Source of the DNA: Clostridiales bacterium
Lineage (GTDB): Bacteria > Bacillota > Clostridia > Saccharofermentanales > Saccharofermentanaceae
Direction: 5' to 3'
Assembly: GCA_017527865.1 (NCBI GenBank)
Contig: JAFXPN010000039.1
Coordinates: 1-64,000 of the forward strand
DNA length: 64,000 bases
Below are positions 44,438-54,868 of the stretch, piece after piece. The notes beneath the pieces were generated by a model. It ran no database searches. It saw nothing but the letters and a program-made list of their open reading frames with translations, and had not been told where the DNA came from. Each line of letters opens with the position of its first letter. Positions within the stretch are counted from its first letter, which is position 1. The position numbers and the translations under genes were made by a program.

Positions 44438-44790
44438 TCAAGACAGCGCAGGATATAATCATCGCGCCGGTTATCACCGAGAAGTCCTCGGAGCAGATGG
44501 CCGATGGCAAGTACACATTCAAGGTTGCGGTAGACGCTACAAAGACGGATGTTAAGAAGGCTTGTGAAGCGCTTTTCGACGTCAAGGTAACCGCAGTCAA
44601 TATCGCTAATTTTGACGGCAAGGTCAGAAGACAGCGTTATCAGTTCGGCAGGACGCCTGCATTTAAGAAGGCTGTTGTCACGATCGATACCGAGGGCAGC
44701 GATGTTAAGTACCTCGGCAAGGGCGGCAAGGAAGTCAAGGCAGGCAAGAAGTACAAGAATTCCATCGAAGACTTTGGCTTTGGTGTGTAA
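44434..44790 (+). CDS. rplW: 50S ribosomal protein L23
   Basis: 118 aa at the exit-tunnel mouth, docking SRP and trigger factor. 'IIAPVITEKSSEQM' and 'VKVTAVNIANFDGKVRRQRY' are typical. ATGA overlap with rplD. Slightly longer than the usual 95-100 aa because of a lysine-rich C-terminal end. Confidence 0.96.
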   Translation: MIKTAQDIIIAPVITEKSSEQMADGKYTFKVAVDATKTDVKKACEALFDVKVTAVNIANFDGKVRRQRYQFGRTPAFKKAVVTIDTEGSDVKYLGKGGKEVKAGKKYKNSIEDFGFGV

Positions 44791-44814
44791 GGAAGAAGAT
44801 AAGGAGTAAATAAA

Positions 44815-45645
44815 ATGGCAGTTAAAACATTTAAACCTACTTCTCCGGCAATAAGACAGATGGCAGTTGCCGATTACTCTGTCCTTACAAAGAAAGAGCC
44901 CGAGAAGAGCCTTCTTGTTACAGCCAAGAAGCATGCAGGCCGTAATTCCTATGGCCGTATCACCGTTCGTCACCAGGGCGGCGGAAACAAGAGAAAGATC
45001 CGTATCATCGACTGGAAGAGAACAAGAGACGATGTACCTGCAGTAGTAAAGGCGATCGAATACGATCCCAACAGAACAGCATACCTCGCTCTTATCCAGT
45101 ATCAGGACGGACAGAAGTCATACATCCTTGCTCCCAACGGGATAAAGGTAGGTCACAAGATCGAGAGCGGAGAGAAGGCAGACGTACTTCCCGGTAATGT
45201 TCTTCCTTTGAGCGCTATCCCCGTAGGTACCGTTATCTGCTGCGTGGAGATGAATCCCGGCGCAGGTGCGCAGCTCGTAAGAACAGCAGGTTCTTCCGCT
45301 CAGCTTATGGCTAAGGAAGGCGACTACGCTCAGATCAGACTTCCTTCCGGCGAAGTCCGCATGATCAGCCTCAAGTGCCGTGCAATGATCGGTTCCATCG
45401 GCAATGCCGAGCACGAGAACGTCAAGATCGGTAAGGCAGGTAAGTCGAGACACTTGGGCAAGCGTCCTGCTGTCCGAGGCGTTGTCATGAACCCGAACGA
45501 TCACCCTCACGGCGGTGGTGAAGGTAAGTCCCCCGTCGGTCTTCCCGGCCCTGTTACACCTTGGGGTGTTCCTACTTTGGGTAAGAAGACCAGAAATAAG
45601 AAGAAGGCGTCCGGCAAGTACATTGTCAGAAGCAGAAAGGGTTAA
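44815..45645 (+). CDS. rplB: 50S ribosomal protein L2
   Basis: 276 aa, important for subunit association and peptidyl transfer. '[20 protein letters not shown]' and the C-terminal '[20 protein letters not shown]' with the conserved His are present. Confidence 0.97.
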   Translation: MAVKTFKPTSPAIRQMAVADYSVLTKKEPEKSLLVTAKKHAGRNSYGRITVRHQGGGNKRKIRIIDWKRTRDDVPAVVKAIEYDPNRTAYLALIQYQDGQKSYILAPNGIKVGHKIESGEKADVLPGNVLPLSAIPVGTVICCVEMNPGAGAQLVRTAGSSAQLMAKEGDYAQIRLPSGEVRMISLKCRAMIGSIGNAEHENVKIGKAGKSRHLGKRPAVRGVVMNPNDHPHGGGEGKSPVGLPGPVTPWGVPTLGKKTRNKKKASGKYIVRSRKG

Positions 45646-45656
45646 GGAGGAGTAAG

Positions 45657-45935
45657 ATGAGTAGATCAGTTAAGAAGGGTTACTACGTACAGGATGCCCT
45701 TATGAAGAAGATCAAGGCATTGAACGATGCCGGCGAGAAGAAGGTCATCCAGACCTGGTCGCGCGCTTCCACCATTTTCCCTGAATTCGTCGGACACACG
45801 ATCGGTGTATATGACGGTCACAAGTTCATTCCGGTATATGTTACCGAGGACATGATCGGTCATAAGCTCGGAGAGTTCGCCCAGACACGTAAGTTCGGCG
45901 GTCATACGAGCGGCGAGAAGTCCGCATCGAAGTGA
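45657..45935 (+). CDS. rpsS: 30S ribosomal protein S19
   Basis: 92 aa in the 30S head near the A-site finger. '[19 protein letters not shown]' and '[20 protein letters not shown]' identify it. AAGGAGG precedes the ATG. Confidence 0.97.
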   Translation: MSRSVKKGYYVQDALMKKIKALNDAGEKKVIQTWSRASTIFPEFVGHTIGVYDGHKFIPVYVTEDMIGHKLGEFAQTRKFGGHTSGEKSASK

Positions 45936-45957
45936 TCGTAAGAAGGAGGAACGATTC

Positions 45958-46434
45958 GTGGAAAAGATAATCTTAAGCAAAGAAAACATTGATAATAATC
46001 GCGAAGCGATCCTGGAGGCATACAGCAAGCCTGTATCGTCTTCCTCCAGGCTTCCCGTCCCTACAAAGAAGCAGAAGAAGCTTCTCGGGATCGGAAGAGA
46101 TCAGGGAACAGCTACTGCCAAGTATGTCAGGATCTCACCCCGCAAGGTAAAGATCGTTGCAGATCTTATCAAGGGCAAGTCTCTTGATGATGCATATGCA
46201 ATCCTGATGTACACACCCAAGGCAGCTTCCCCTGTCCTTACCAAAGTACTCAAGTCCGCAGAGGCTAATGCCGTAAACAACTTCGGTCTTAACAAGTCCG
46301 ATCTTTACGTTGCCGAGGCTTACGCTAACGAGGGTCCGACTCTCAGGCGTTACATTCCCAGGGCAAGAGGCGCAGCTAACAGAATCAATAAGAGAACCAG
46401 CCATGTGACTGTCGTTCTCAAAGAGAGAGTATAA
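45958..46434 (+). CDS. rplV: 50S ribosomal protein L22 with N-terminal extension
   Basis: 158 aa against the usual 110-115. The L22 core begins near residue 50 ('[20 protein letters not shown]') and its tunnel loop '[20 protein letters not shown]' is intact. The first 48 residues are an extra Ser/Lys-rich segment. The GTG start has AAGGAGG eight bases upstream and there is no internal Met start, so the extension is probably real. Confidence 0.94.
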   Translation: MEKIILSKENIDNNREAILEAYSKPVSSSSRLPVPTKKQKKLLGIGRDQGTATAKYVRISPRKVKIVADLIKGKSLDDAYAILMYTPKAASPVLTKVLKSAEANAVNNFGLNKSDLYVAEAYANEGPTLRRYIPRARGAANRINKRTSHVTVVLKERV

Positions 46435-46446
46435 GGAGGACATCGC

Positions 46447-47184
46447 ATGGGTCAGAAAGTAAATCCCCATGGTTACAGGGTAGGCGTCATTAAGGATTGG
46501 GATGCACGCTGGTATGCTGATAAGAAGAAGTTCGCCGGTTACCTTGTTGAGGATAAGAAGATCCGTGACTTCATCATGAAGAAGACGGACGATCTCATCA
46601 AGGAAGCGAGCAAGAATTCCAAGAAACCCATCGACGAGAGCAGAAGAAATGTCGCAGGTATCGCCAGAATCTCCATCGAGAGAAAGGATGACGAGAAGAT
46701 CTCCGTAGCTTTGGAAGTTGCAAGAGCAGGTCTCGTTATCGGCGGTAAGGGTTCCGGCATTCAGGCTCTTACGGCAGCCCTCAACAAGAAGTTCGGCAAG
46801 GAGTTCAGAGTTGAGGTCAAGGAAGTCAAGGATATCGATGCAAATGCACAGCTTGCTGCTGAAAACATCGCTTCACAGCTCGAAGCCCGTATCGGCTTCA
46901 GACGTGCAATGAAGAAGGTAATGTCTTCTGCGATGAAGCAGCCCGGTGTATCCGGAATCAAGACAAAGTGCTCCGGCCGTCTTGGCGGTGCCGAGATCGC
47001 ACGTTCCGAGACTTATCACGAAGGTACTATCCCTCTTCAGACTCTTCGTGCCGATATCGATTACGGCTTCGCTGAGGCTAACACCACATACGGCCGTATC
47101 GGTGTAAAGGTTTGGATCTACAAGGGTGAGATCCTTCCCGAGAAGAAGAACGCCGTAAATGACGGGCAAGGAGGTCAGGACTGA
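46447..47184 (+). CDS. rpsC: 30S ribosomal protein S3
   Basis: 245 aa at the mRNA entry channel with helicase function. N-terminal '[20 protein letters not shown]', KH domain with '[13 protein letters not shown]' and '[13 protein letters not shown]'. Overlaps nothing; one base before rplP. Confidence 0.97.
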   Translation: MGQKVNPHGYRVGVIKDWDARWYADKKKFAGYLVEDKKIRDFIMKKTDDLIKEASKNSKKPIDESRRNVAGIARISIERKDDEKISVALEVARAGLVIGGKGSGIQALTAALNKKFGKEFRVEVKEVKDIDANAQLAAENIASQLEARIGFRRAMKKVMSSAMKQPGVSGIKTKCSGRLGGAEIARSETYHEGTIPLQTLRADIDYGFAEANTTYGRIGVKVWIYKGEILPEKKNAVNDGQGGQD

Positions 47185-47185
47185 T

Positions 47186-47608
47186 ATGTTACTTCCCAAG
47201 AGAACAAAGTACAGAAAGCAGCAGAGAGGCCGCATGAAGGGAAAGGCTTCCCGCGGAAACTATGTTGCTTACGGTGAGTACGGGCTTATGGCAACAGAGC
47301 CCTGCTGGATAAAGGCAAATCAGATAGAGGCTGCCCGTATCGCTATCAACAGATACGTTAAGAGAGGCGGTAAGGTCTGGATCAAGATCTTCCCCGACAA
47401 GCCTGTATCAAAGAAACCCGCTCAGGTCCGAATGGGTTCCGGTAAAGCGGCTAACGAGTACTGGTGCGCAGTTGTTAAGCCCGGAAGAGTGCTTTTCGAG
47501 ATCGCGGGTGTATCAGAGGAAGATGCAAGAGAGGCAATGCGTCTTGCAGGACATAAGCTTCCTTGCGGAACAAAGTTTGTAGCAGCAGAAAAGAAGGAGG
47601 AACAGTAA
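47186..47608 (+). CDS. rplP: 50S ribosomal protein L16
   Basis: 140 aa near the A-site tRNA elbow. Starts '[19 protein letters not shown]' at ATG 47186 with AAGGAGG eleven bases upstream, located inside the end of rpsC. Longer in-frame reading upstream is rejected. Confidence 0.96.
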   Translation: MLLPKRTKYRKQQRGRMKGKASRGNYVAYGEYGLMATEPCWIKANQIEAARIAINRYVKRGGKVWIKIFPDKPVSKKPAQVRMGSGKAANEYWCAVVKPGRVLFEIAGVSEEDAREAMRLAGHKLPCGTKFVAAEKKEEQ

Positions 47609-47609
47609 T

Positions 47610-47807
47610 ATGACAGCTGAAGAAATTCGTAAGAAGTCTTCCGATGAGCTTAATAAGGAACTCGTTTCTCTTAAGGATCAGCTCTTCAAGCTTCGCTTCC
47701 AGAACGCAACACACCAGCTCGACAATCCTTCCCAGATCTCTGCGGTCAAGAAGGATATTGCCAGAGTCAAGACGATAATCCGTGAGCAGCAGCTCAAGGC
47801 TAACTAA
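47610..47807 (+). CDS. rpmC: 50S ribosomal protein L29
   Basis: 65 aa, two-helix protein beside the exit tunnel. '[18 protein letters not shown]' and '[18 protein letters not shown]'-type second helix. One base after rplP. Confidence 0.96.
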   Translation: MTAEEIRKKSSDELNKELVSLKDQLFKLRFQNATHQLDNPSQISAVKKDIARVKTIIREQQLKAN

Positions 47808-47821
47808 GGGGGGCATGCAAG

Positions 47822-48079
47822 ATGGCAGAAAGAAACTTGAGAAAGACAAGAGTCGGACTCGTTACATCTGACAAGATGGACAAGACGATCACTGTTTCTG
47901 TAGTAGAGCACGTTAAGCACCCTCTTTACGGAAAGATCATGAAGAGGACCTATAAGCTCAAGGCACACGATGAGAACAACGAGTGCAAGATCGGAGACAA
48001 GGTCAAGGTAATGGAGACAAAGCCGATCTCTAAGGATAAGAGATGGAGACTTGTCTCGATCGTCGAGAAGGCTAAGTAA
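47822..48079 (+). CDS. rpsQ: 30S ribosomal protein S17
   Basis: 85-aa OB-fold protein, a primary 16S binder. '[20 protein letters not shown]' and '[20 protein letters not shown]' are characteristic. Confidence 0.97.
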   Translation: MAERNLRKTRVGLVTSDKMDKTITVSVVEHVKHPLYGKIMKRTYKLKAHDENNECKIGDKVKVMETKPISKDKRWRLVSIVEKAK

Positions 48080-48103
48080 GCAGGTAAGAAGGAGGATATA
48101 TCT

Positions 48104-48472
48104 ATGATTCAGGTTGAATCCACACTGAAATCTGCCGACAACACAGGAGCTAAGGAGCTCGCTTGTATTAAGGTTCTCGGCGGTTCATGGAGAAAGTACG
48201 CCAATATCGGCGACGTAATCGTATGTTCCGTTAAGGCTGCGGCCCCCGGCGGAATGGTCAAGAAGGGCGATGTTGTTCGCGCCGTAGTTGTAAGGTCCAA
48301 GAAGGGCGTAAGAAGAGCAGACGGTTCATACATCAAGTTCGATGAGAACGCTGCAGTCATCATCAACGATGACAAGAACCCGAAGGGAACACGTATCTTT
48401 GGACCCATCGCAAGAGAACTCCGTGAGAAGGATTACATGAAGATCCTTTCTCTCGCACCGGAAGTTCTTTAA
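48104..48472 (+). CDS. rplN: 50S ribosomal protein L14
   Basis: 122 aa at the intersubunit bridge B5/B8 and target of silencing factor RsfS. '[20 protein letters not shown]' and '[17 protein letters not shown]' are diagnostic. Confidence 0.97.
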   Translation: MIQVESTLKSADNTGAKELACIKVLGGSWRKYANIGDVIVCSVKAAAPGGMVKKGDVVRAVVVRSKKGVRRADGSYIKFDENAAVIINDDKNPKGTRIFGPIARELREKDYMKILSLAPEVL

Positions 48473-48487
48473 GGAGGAGTGAAGATT

Positions 48488-48838
48488 ATGGCAAGTAAAG
48501 TTCATGTAAAAAAGGACGATCAGGTAATCGTCATCTCCGGTAAGGACAAGGGCGCTGCAGGCAAGGTCCTCAAGGTTGATACCGACAAGAACCGTGTCTA
48601 TGTTGAAGGCGCCAACATCGTAAAGAAGCATCAGAAGGCAAGAACGCAGACAGATCCTTCCGGGATCATCGAGCGTGAGGGCTCCATCGATGCAAGCAAC
48701 GTAATGCTCGTCTGCCCCAAGTGCGGCAAGGCTACAAGAGTTGCAATGAAAGTTAACGAAGACGGTTCCAAGGACAGAGTCTGCAAGAAGTGCGGCGCTG
48801 TTATCGATACCGTTAAGAAGGCCAAGAAGGGGGTTTAA
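48488..48838 (+). CDS. rplX: 50S ribosomal protein L24
   Basis: 116 aa with an N-terminal KOW motif ('VISGKDKGAAGKVLKVDTDK'). ATG 48488 is used (GGAGGA upstream), not the in-frame GTG at 48479. C-terminal 'CPKCGK' and 'CKKCGA' form two CxxC pairs that could bind zinc. Confidence 0.95.
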   Translation: MASKVHVKKDDQVIVISGKDKGAAGKVLKVDTDKNRVYVEGANIVKKHQKARTQTDPSGIIEREGSIDASNVMLVCPKCGKATRVAMKVNEDGSKDRVCKKCGAVIDTVKKAKKGV

Positions 48839-48844
48839 TAGAAG

Positions 48845-49387
48845 ATGGCATCCAGATTAAAGGAAAAGTACACATCAGAAGTCGCTCCCGCAATGAAGAG
48901 CGAGTTCAAATATACCTCCGTTATGCAGATCCCCAAGATCGAGAAGATCGTTCTCAACATGGGTGTCGGCGAGGTCAAGGATAATGCCAAGGCGCTCGAC
49001 AATGCTATGCGCGACATGGGCATCATCGCAGGCCAGAAGCCTGTTGCGACAGTATCGAGAAAGTCCATCGCTAACTTCAAGTTAAGAGAAGGAATGAAGA
49101 TCGGATGCAAGGTTACCTTAAGAGGTGAGCGTATGTATGAGTTCCTCGATAAGCTCATCAGCATCGATCTTCCCCGTGTAAGAGACTTCAGAGGCATCAG
49201 CCCTAATTCTTTTGACGGTCACGGCAACTATGCCATGGGTATCAAGGAGCAGCTTATGTTCCCCGAGATCGATTACGATAAGATCGACAAGATCCGCGGC
49301 ATGGATATCATCATCGTTACAACGGCAAACACCGACGAAGAGGCCAAGAAGCTTCTCGAGCTCATGGGCATGCCGTTCCGCAAGTGA
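48845..49387 (+). CDS. rplE: 50S ribosomal protein L5
   Basis: 180-aa 5S-binding protein. '[20 protein letters not shown]' and '[20 protein letters not shown]' are conserved. The start is six bases after the rplX stop. Confidence 0.97.
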   Translation: MASRLKEKYTSEVAPAMKSEFKYTSVMQIPKIEKIVLNMGVGEVKDNAKALDNAMRDMGIIAGQKPVATVSRKSIANFKLREGMKIGCKVTLRGERMYEFLDKLISIDLPRVRDFRGISPNSFDGHGNYAMGIKEQLMFPEIDYDKIDKIRGMDIIIVTTANTDEEAKKLLELMGMPFRK

Positions 49388-49404
49388 TTGGGAGGAATTA
49401 ATAA

Positions 49405-49590
49405 ATGGCTAAGACGTCAATGAAATTTAAGGCAACTAAAACGCCTAAGTACCCTACACAGCAGCACAATCGTTGCAAGCTCTGCGGCAGACCTCATGCT
49501 TATATCAGAAAGTACGGAATCTGTCGTGTCTGCTTCCGCGACCTGGCATATAAGGGCCAGATCCCGGGTGTGAAGAAGGCCAGCTGGTAA
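49405..49590 (+). CDS. rpsN: 30S ribosomal protein S14, zinc type
   Basis: 61-aa type Z S14 with two CxxC pairs (CKLC and CRVC) for zinc. Zinc-type S14 is common in Firmicutes. GGAGGA before the ATG. Confidence 0.97.
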   Translation: MAKTSMKFKATKTPKYPTQQHNRCKLCGRPHAYIRKYGICRVCFRDLAYKGQIPGVKKASW

Positions 49591-49603
49591 GGAGGAAGAA
49601 ACT

Positions 49604-49999
49604 ATGCAGATCACAGACGCAATTGCAGATATGCTTACAAGGATCCGTAACGCGGGTAAGGCAGGTCATGCGACAGTAGACATTCCCGCGAGCAACCTTA
49701 AGAAGTCCATCGCCGAGATCCTTCTTAACGAGGGTTATATCTCCGGATATGACGTTAAGGAAGATTCGAAGCAGGGCATCATCACGATCACCCTCAAGTA
49801 TGCGGGTAAGAAGCACGCCATCTCAGGTATCAAGAGGATCAGTAAGCCCGGTCTGCGTGCTTATGCCGACAAGGAGAACATCCCTTATGTTCTGGGCGGC
49901 ATGGGTATAGCGATCATCTCCACATCCAAGGGTGTTGTCACAGATAAGACAGCACGCAAGATGGGAGTAGGCGGCGAGGTTCTCGCTTACGTTTGGTAA
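49604..49999 (+). CDS. rpsH: 30S ribosomal protein S8
   Basis: 131 aa, binds 16S helix 21 and in E. coli represses the spc operon. '[20 protein letters not shown]' and C-terminal '[22 protein letters not shown]' identify it. Confidence 0.97.
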   Translation: MQITDAIADMLTRIRNAGKAGHATVDIPASNLKKSIAEILLNEGYISGYDVKEDSKQGIITITLKYAGKKHAISGIKRISKPGLRAYADKENIPYVLGGMGIAIISTSKGVVTDKTARKMGVGGEVLAYVW

Positions 50000-50000
50000 T

Positions 50001-50101
50001 AAGCTTTAACAACTAAAGCTTTATACATCTCTGAAAAGCCTGTCCGGCGGGAGGACATTCCGCGGGGCAAGGCGCAATCTAAAGAGCAGGAGGAAAAATA
50101 T
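50001..50101 (+). promoter_or_regulatory. Hairpin-bearing gap between rpsH and rplF
   Basis: AAGCTTTA (50001-50008) pairs perfectly with TAAAGCTT (50014-50021), then TGTCC-ggcggga-GGACA forms a second stem near 50041-50057. The gap of about 100 nt is long for this cluster. No terminator T-run. Possible local regulation or processing site. Confidence 0.5.
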
Positions 50102-50644
50102 ATGTCCAGAATCGGTAGAATGCCGATAACGATCCCCGCGGGCGTTGATGTAACGATCGATGGCCAGCACGTGACTGTTAAGAAGGATAAGACTGAGCTG
50201 TCGCTCGATGTAAATCCTTCCATCACGGTTAAGAAGGACGGAGACGTTATCAGTGTTGAAAGACATTCAGACGACAAAGAGCACAGATCGCTCCACGGTC
50301 TTACAAGAGCTCTCATCCACAACATGGTCGTCGGTGTAAGCGAGGGTTTCAAGAAGGATCTTGAGATCAACGGTGTAGGTTACAGAGCAGAGAAGAAGGG
50401 AAATGATGTTGTTTTCCACTTAGGTTATTCACATCCCATCGAGTTCAAGACCCCCGAGGGTATCACGATCGATGTTCCGTCCCAGACTCAGCTCTCGGTC
50501 AAGGGCGCTGATAAGCAGCTTGTCGGTGAGACCGCTGCCAAGATCAAGAGTCTGAGAGTTCCTGATGTTTATAAGGGCAAGGGTATCAAGTATGCCGGCG
50601 AGCACCTTATCATCAAGGAAGGTAAGACCGGAGCCAAGAAGTAA
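50102..50644 (+). CDS. rplF: 50S ribosomal protein L6
   Basis: 180 aa near the sarcin-ricin loop. 'MSRIGRMPITIPAGVDVTID', 'GVGYRAEKKGNDVVFHLGYS' and C-terminal 'YKGKGIKYAGEHLIIKEGK' are typical. AGGAGG upstream. Confidence 0.97.
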   Translation: MSRIGRMPITIPAGVDVTIDGQHVTVKKDKTELSLDVNPSITVKKDGDVISVERHSDDKEHRSLHGLTRALIHNMVVGVSEGFKKDLEINGVGYRAEKKGNDVVFHLGYSHPIEFKTPEGITIDVPSQTQLSVKGADKQLVGETAAKIKSLRVPDVYKGKGIKYAGEHLIIKEGKTGAKK

Positions 50645-50659
50645 GGGGAGGACTAACAA

Positions 50660-51028
50660 ATGATTAACAAGATCGACAAGAACGAGATTCGTAAAAGGAA
50701 GCACCTCCGCGTCAGAAAGAACGTCTCCGGTACGACCGAGCGTCCGAGGCTCTGCGTATACAGAAGCAACAGCCACATCTACGCTCAGATCATCGATGAT
50801 ACGAACGGAACGACGCTTGCAGCTGCATCTTCCCTTGACAAGGACGTTAAGTCCCAGGTAGCAAACGGCGGCAATATCGAGGCTGCGAAGGAAGTCGGCA
50901 AGCTCATCGCAAGCAGAGCTTCTGACAAGAACATCACAGCAGTCGTATTCGACAGAGGCGGATATGTCTATCACGGACGTGTACAGGCTCTGGCAGATGC
51001 GGCAAGAGAAGCCGGACTCGAGTTTTAA
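50660..51028 (+). CDS. rplR: 50S ribosomal protein L18
   Basis: 122 aa, binds 5S rRNA with L5. '[20 protein letters not shown]' and '[20 protein letters not shown]' are conserved. Confidence 0.97.
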   Translation: MINKIDKNEIRKRKHLRVRKNVSGTTERPRLCVYRSNSHIYAQIIDDTNGTTLAAASSLDKDVKSQVANGGNIEAAKEVGKLIASRASDKNITAVVFDRGGYVYHGRVQALADAAREAGLEF

Positions 51029-51043
51029 TAGGGAGGAAGAAGA

Positions 51044-51535
51044 ATGGCTTATAATTCTAACGAAGAATTACAGGAGAAAGTTATCCATATCGGCCGTGTT
51101 TCCAAGACCGTTAAGGGCGGACGCAACATGAGATTTGCCGCTCTCGTCATCGTAGGTGACGGCAACGGCCACGTAGGCAAGGGTATCGGCAAGGCTGCCG
51201 AGGTTCCCGAGGCTATCAGGAAGGGTGTTGAGGAAGCTAAGAAGAATATCATTGAGGTTCCCGTATTGAGCGGAACTATCCCTCACGCTACGATCGGTGA
51301 GTTCTCAGCTTCCAAGATCATAATGAAGCCCGCTAAGTCCGGTACCGGTGTTATCGCCGGCGGCCCCGTACGTGCGGTATGCGAGCTTGCCGGAATCACG
51401 GACATCAGAACGAAGTCCATCGGTTCCAACAACCCGAACAACATGGTCAATGCGACAATGGAAGGTCTCAAGAGCTTGAAGTCCATCGAAGAGGTGGCAA
51501 GAGTCAGAGGCAAGTCCGTTTCTGAAATTCGCTAA
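51044..51535 (+). CDS. rpsE: 30S ribosomal protein S5
   Basis: 163 aa, controls decoding accuracy at the mRNA entry. '[20 protein letters not shown]' and '[20 protein letters not shown]' are present. rplO follows after 18 bp, so the usual rpmD between them is missing. Confidence 0.97.
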   Translation: MAYNSNEELQEKVIHIGRVSKTVKGGRNMRFAALVIVGDGNGHVGKGIGKAAEVPEAIRKGVEEAKKNIIEVPVLSGTIPHATIGEFSASKIIMKPAKSGTGVIAGGPVRAVCELAGITDIRTKSIGSNNPNNMVNATMEGLKSLKSIEEVARVRGKSVSEIR

Positions 51536-51553
51536 TTATCGGAGGTAATAACA

Positions 51554-51994
51554 ATGAAGCTCAATGAATTGACTTCAGGCGGAAATGCCAAGGCATACCG
51601 CAAGGGACGCGGAGCGGGATCCGGAAACGGCAAGACCGCCGGCCGCGGACACAAAGGCCAGAAGGCGAGAAGCGGCGGCGGAGTAAGGCCCGGATTTGAA
51701 GGCGGCCAGATGCCCCTTTACAGAAGACTTCCCAAGAGAGGCTTCAACAACAAGCGCTTCGCACCTTCTTACATCATCGTAAACCTCGAGGACCTCGAGA
51801 AGTTTGAAGGTACAGAAGTTACGGCAGCTTCGCTTGCCGAACAGGGCATCATAACCCTTCCCAAGGTCAACGACGGTATCAAGATCTTAGGCAACGGCGA
51901 TCTTACCAAGAAGCTTGACGTTAAGGCTGCCAAGTTCTCGGCTTCCGCAAAAGAGAAGATCGAGAAGGCAGGAGGAACGGCAACGGAGGTTTAA
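51554..51994 (+). CDS. rplO: 50S ribosomal protein L15
   Basis: 146 aa, late 50S assembly protein. '[20 protein letters not shown]' and '[20 protein letters not shown]' identify it. GGAGG upstream. secY begins four bases after its stop. Confidence 0.97.
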   Translation: MKLNELTSGGNAKAYRKGRGAGSGNGKTAGRGHKGQKARSGGGVRPGFEGGQMPLYRRLPKRGFNNKRFAPSYIIVNLEDLEKFEGTEVTAASLAEQGIITLPKVNDGIKILGNGDLTKKLDVKAAKFSASAKEKIEKAGGTATEV

Positions 51995-51998
51995 TGCG

Positions 51999-53312
51999 AT
52001 GGCGGGTATGTTTGATACATTGATCAAAGCTTTCCGTCAGCCGGATCTCAAGAAGAAGATCCTCTATACTCTTCTTATACTCGGACTTTATGAGCTCGGC
52101 GGTCTGGTCCCGGTTCCCGGGATCAACGCCACGGCTTTCACCAACCTGGTCCAGAACTGGGGTCAGATCGGTGCGATGATGGATATCATATCGGGCGGCG
52201 GCCTTTACCACTGCACGATTTTCGCGATGGGTGTTACCCCTTACATTAACGCTTCCATCATCATCCAGCTGCTTACAGTCGTTATCCCTTACCTCGAGAA
52301 CCTTGCAAAGGAAGGCGAATCGGGAAGGAAGAAGATGGCCAGGATCAACAGATTCTGCGCTATAGGACTTGCGTTCCTTCAGGCATGTCTGTTCTGCTAT
52401 TCCACAAGAAGCGCTATGATCACGACCATCCCCAAGTGGCTGTCGGCAACCCTCATAATCGTGTCATTCACGGCAGGAACCTGCTTTGTAGTATGGCTCG
52501 GTGAGAGGATCAACGAGAAGGGTATCGGTAACGGCGTATCGTTCATCATCTTCGCGGGTATCGTCACGAGACTTCCTTCGATGATGCAGAATGTGTACAT
52601 GAAGTCCGCGGAAATATCCGGACAGGTTCCTAACCTTGCTGCAGGCATACTCGTAGGAGTACTCGTATTCCTCGGTATCATGGCAATATCCATTGCGATC
52701 ATCGTATTCTGTATCTATGTACAGAATGCCGAGAGAAGGATCCCGGTCCAGTATTCCAAGAAGACAGTAGGAAGAAAGCTTTACGGAGGACAGAGCTCGT
52801 ACATCCCGCTCAAGATCAACCAGTCGGGCGTTATGCCGGTTATCTTCGCGATGTCGATACTCTCTCTTCCTTCGATGATCATCACCATGTTCTTCCAGAA
52901 CAGCACGGGTGTTGTGGTCAACTGGTTCAGGAACTTTAATACAAGTCCGTGGTACTACGTTCTGTATTTCCTGTTCATCATAGGATTTACTTTCTTCTAT
53001 TCAGCGATACAGTTCAATCCGGTCGAGATCTCCAACAGTATCCAGAAGAACGGCGGATTCATTCCCGGTATCAGACCCGGCAAGCCTACAACGGACTTCG
53101 TCGCAAAGACTTCCAACAGGCTTTCCTGGGCAGACGGTCTGTTCCTGGCATCCATTTGCCTTATACCTACACTCTTGAGCTTGTTCGCCAATCTCGAGAA
53201 TATGTGGTTCGCAGGAACATCCGTTCTCATCCTTACCGGAGTTGCCAATGATCTTGTAACACAGATCGAAGGTCAGCTCGCAACAAGAAATCTGAAGGGT
53301 TTCCTTGACTGA
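51999..53312 (+). CDS. secY: Preprotein translocase channel SecY
   Basis: 437-aa membrane channel with about ten helices. 'LYELGGLVPVPGINATAF', the helix-2 'GVTPYINASIIIQLL' and the loop 'YGGQSSYIPLKINQSGVMPVIFA' are diagnostic. ATG 51999 has GGAGG about nine bases upstream; an earlier in-frame start would overlap rplO deeply. Confidence 0.96.
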   Translation: MAGMFDTLIKAFRQPDLKKKILYTLLILGLYELGGLVPVPGINATAFTNLVQNWGQIGAMMDIISGGGLYHCTIFAMGVTPYINASIIIQLLTVVIPYLENLAKEGESGRKKMARINRFCAIGLAFLQACLFCYSTRSAMITTIPKWLSATLIIVSFTAGTCFVVWLGERINEKGIGNGVSFIIFAGIVTRLPSMMQNVYMKSAEISGQVPNLAAGILVGVLVFLGIMAISIAIIVFCIYVQNAERRIPVQYSKKTVGRKLYGGQSSYIPLKINQSGVMPVIFAMSILSLPSMIITMFFQNSTGVVVNWFRNFNTSPWYYVLYFLFIIGFTFFYSAIQFNPVEISNSIQKNGGFIPGIRPGKPTTDFVAKTSNRLSWADGLFLASICLIPTLLSLFANLENMWFAGTSVLILTGVANDLVTQIEGQLATRNLKGFLD

Positions 53313-53340
53313 CCGCAAATAACAGTAAAAGCTCGAACGG

Positions 53341-53375
53341 CCTTCGGCGTGTCCCGTAAAGGATCACGCCGGAGG
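53341..53375 (+). terminator. Terminator or attenuator after secY
   Basis: An 11-bp stem (CCTTCGGCGTG at 53341 with CACGCCGGAGG ending at 53375, one G-U pair) is followed by TTGTTTTC. The imperfect T-run suggests partial termination before adk. Confidence 0.6.
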
Positions 53376-53429
53376 TTGTTTTCGTAAAAGACAAGTAATG
53401 CACAAGCTTGAGACAGAAAGGGTAATGAA

Positions 53430-54086
53430 ATGAAACTGATAATCCTCGGAGCCCCCGGGTCGGGCAAAGGCACAACGGCAACAGTACTGCGTGAGAAGTA
53501 TGAGCTCGCTCATATCTCGACGGGAGACATCTTCCGTGCCAACATAAAGAACGGCACACCTCTGGGAAAGGAAGCCCAGGGCTATATCGAAAAGGGCGCG
53601 CTGGTCCCGGATTCGGTCACCATCCGCATGGTCGAGGACAGACTCTCTCAGGATGACCTCGGGAACGGATATATCCTTGACGGTTTTCCGAGGACACTGG
53701 CACAGGCAAAGGCTCTTGATGAGATACTAGCCAAGAACGGCTCATCCATCGATGCCGTCCTCTCGATAGTCGTTGATGATGAGGTCATCAAGGACCGCGT
53801 ATCTTCAAGACGCGTATGTGAGAAGTGCGGCGCATCATTTAATGTCCGCTTTAAGCCCACAAAGGTCGAGGGTGTGTGCGATGAGTGCGGCGGCAAGGTC
53901 GTACAGAGAGCAGATGATACCAAGGAAACGGTAGCGGCGAGGCTCAAGACATATTATGAGAATACCAAGCCCCTTATCGATTTCTACAATGAAAGAGGCC
54001 TTATAGTCGAAGGCAACAACGATCATTCTTCCGAAGACTGCATCAAGCAGATCGAAGAAGGCCTCAAGTCCAAGGGAATCATCTGA
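53430..54086 (+). CDS. adk: Adenylate kinase, zinc-LID type
   Basis: 218 aa; interconverts ATP, AMP and ADP. P-loop 'GAPGSGKGTTA' (Thr-Ala after the loop), AMP site 'ISTGDIFRANIKNGTPLGK' and a LID with four Cys (C-x2-C 'CEKC', C-x2-C 'CDEC') binding zinc, the Gram-positive form. map follows after about 11 bp. Confidence 0.97.
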   Translation: MKLIILGAPGSGKGTTATVLREKYELAHISTGDIFRANIKNGTPLGKEAQGYIEKGALVPDSVTIRMVEDRLSQDDLGNGYILDGFPRTLAQAKALDEILAKNGSSIDAVLSIVVDDEVIKDRVSSRRVCEKCGASFNVRFKPTKVEGVCDECGGKVVQRADDTKETVAARLKTYYENTKPLIDFYNERGLIVEGNNDHSSEDCIKQIEEGLKSKGII

Positions 54087-54097
54087 AGGTGTTTAAA

Positions 54098-54868
54098 GTG
54101 ATAGAGATATTATCGGAGCAGGAGCTCGAGTTAATGAGGAGGGCAGGCAGACTTACGGCAGTCATCTTAAGAGAACTGCGTAAGGCATGTCAGCCCGGAG
54201 TAACGACCGGGGAACTCGATGATATAGCCCAAATGATAATAAAGGAAGCAGGCGGTTCGGCTCCCTGCGTGGGATACGGTGAACCTCCGTTCCCGGCCGC
54301 GATCTGCACATCCGTCAATGAAGTCGTTGTTCACGGGATACCTTCGAAGAACCGTGTGCTCCGCAACGGCGACATAGTGACCTGTGATGTCGTTGCCGAA
54401 TTGGACGGCTATATGGGCGATGCGGCAAGGACTTTCTTCGTCGGCAATGTAAGCGAGGAGAAAAGACTTCTGGTCGAGCGCACGAAGGAATGCTTTTTCG
54501 AAGGGCTTAAGAAGGCGCAGGAGGGAAACCGCATCGGAGATATAAGCGCAGCAGTGCAGGCTTGCGCCGAGGGATACGGTTACGGCGTAGTAAGAGAACT
54601 TACGGGACACGGCATAGGAAGACAGATGCATCAGGAGCCTGATGTGCCCAACTTCGGAAAGCCCGGAAGAGGCCCCAGGATCAAGCGCGGAATGGCATTC
54701 TGCATCGAGCCCATGATCAATATGGGCAAGCGCAATGTGGTGATAAGCGACGACGGCTGGACAGTATCCGCCGCCGACGGACTTCCCTCAGCGCACTACG
54801 AGAACACGGTAATTATCACGGAAAACGGACCCGAGATGACAACTTATGAGGAGGGACTTAATGGCTAA
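54098..54868 (+). CDS. map: Type I methionine aminopeptidase
   Basis: 256 aa. I chose GTG 54098 (AAGG eight bases upstream, and the family usually starts M-I-x-I) over the GTG at 54089. Metal ligands: two Asp in '[18 protein letters not shown]', His in '[15 protein letters not shown]', Glu in '[11 protein letters not shown]' and Glu in '[15 protein letters not shown]'. Removes the initiator Met from nascent proteins. Overlaps the infA start by 8 bp. Confidence 0.95.
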   Translation: MIEILSEQELELMRRAGRLTAVILRELRKACQPGVTTGELDDIAQMIIKEAGGSAPCVGYGEPPFPAAICTSVNEVVVHGIPSKNRVLRNGDIVTCDVVAELDGYMGDAARTFFVGNVSEEKRLLVERTKECFFEGLKKAQEGNRIGDISAAVQACAEGYGYGVVRELTGHGIGRQMHQEPDVPNFGKPGRGPRIKRGMAFCIEPMINMGKRNVVISDDGWTVSAADGLPSAHYENTVIITENGPEMTTYEEGLNG

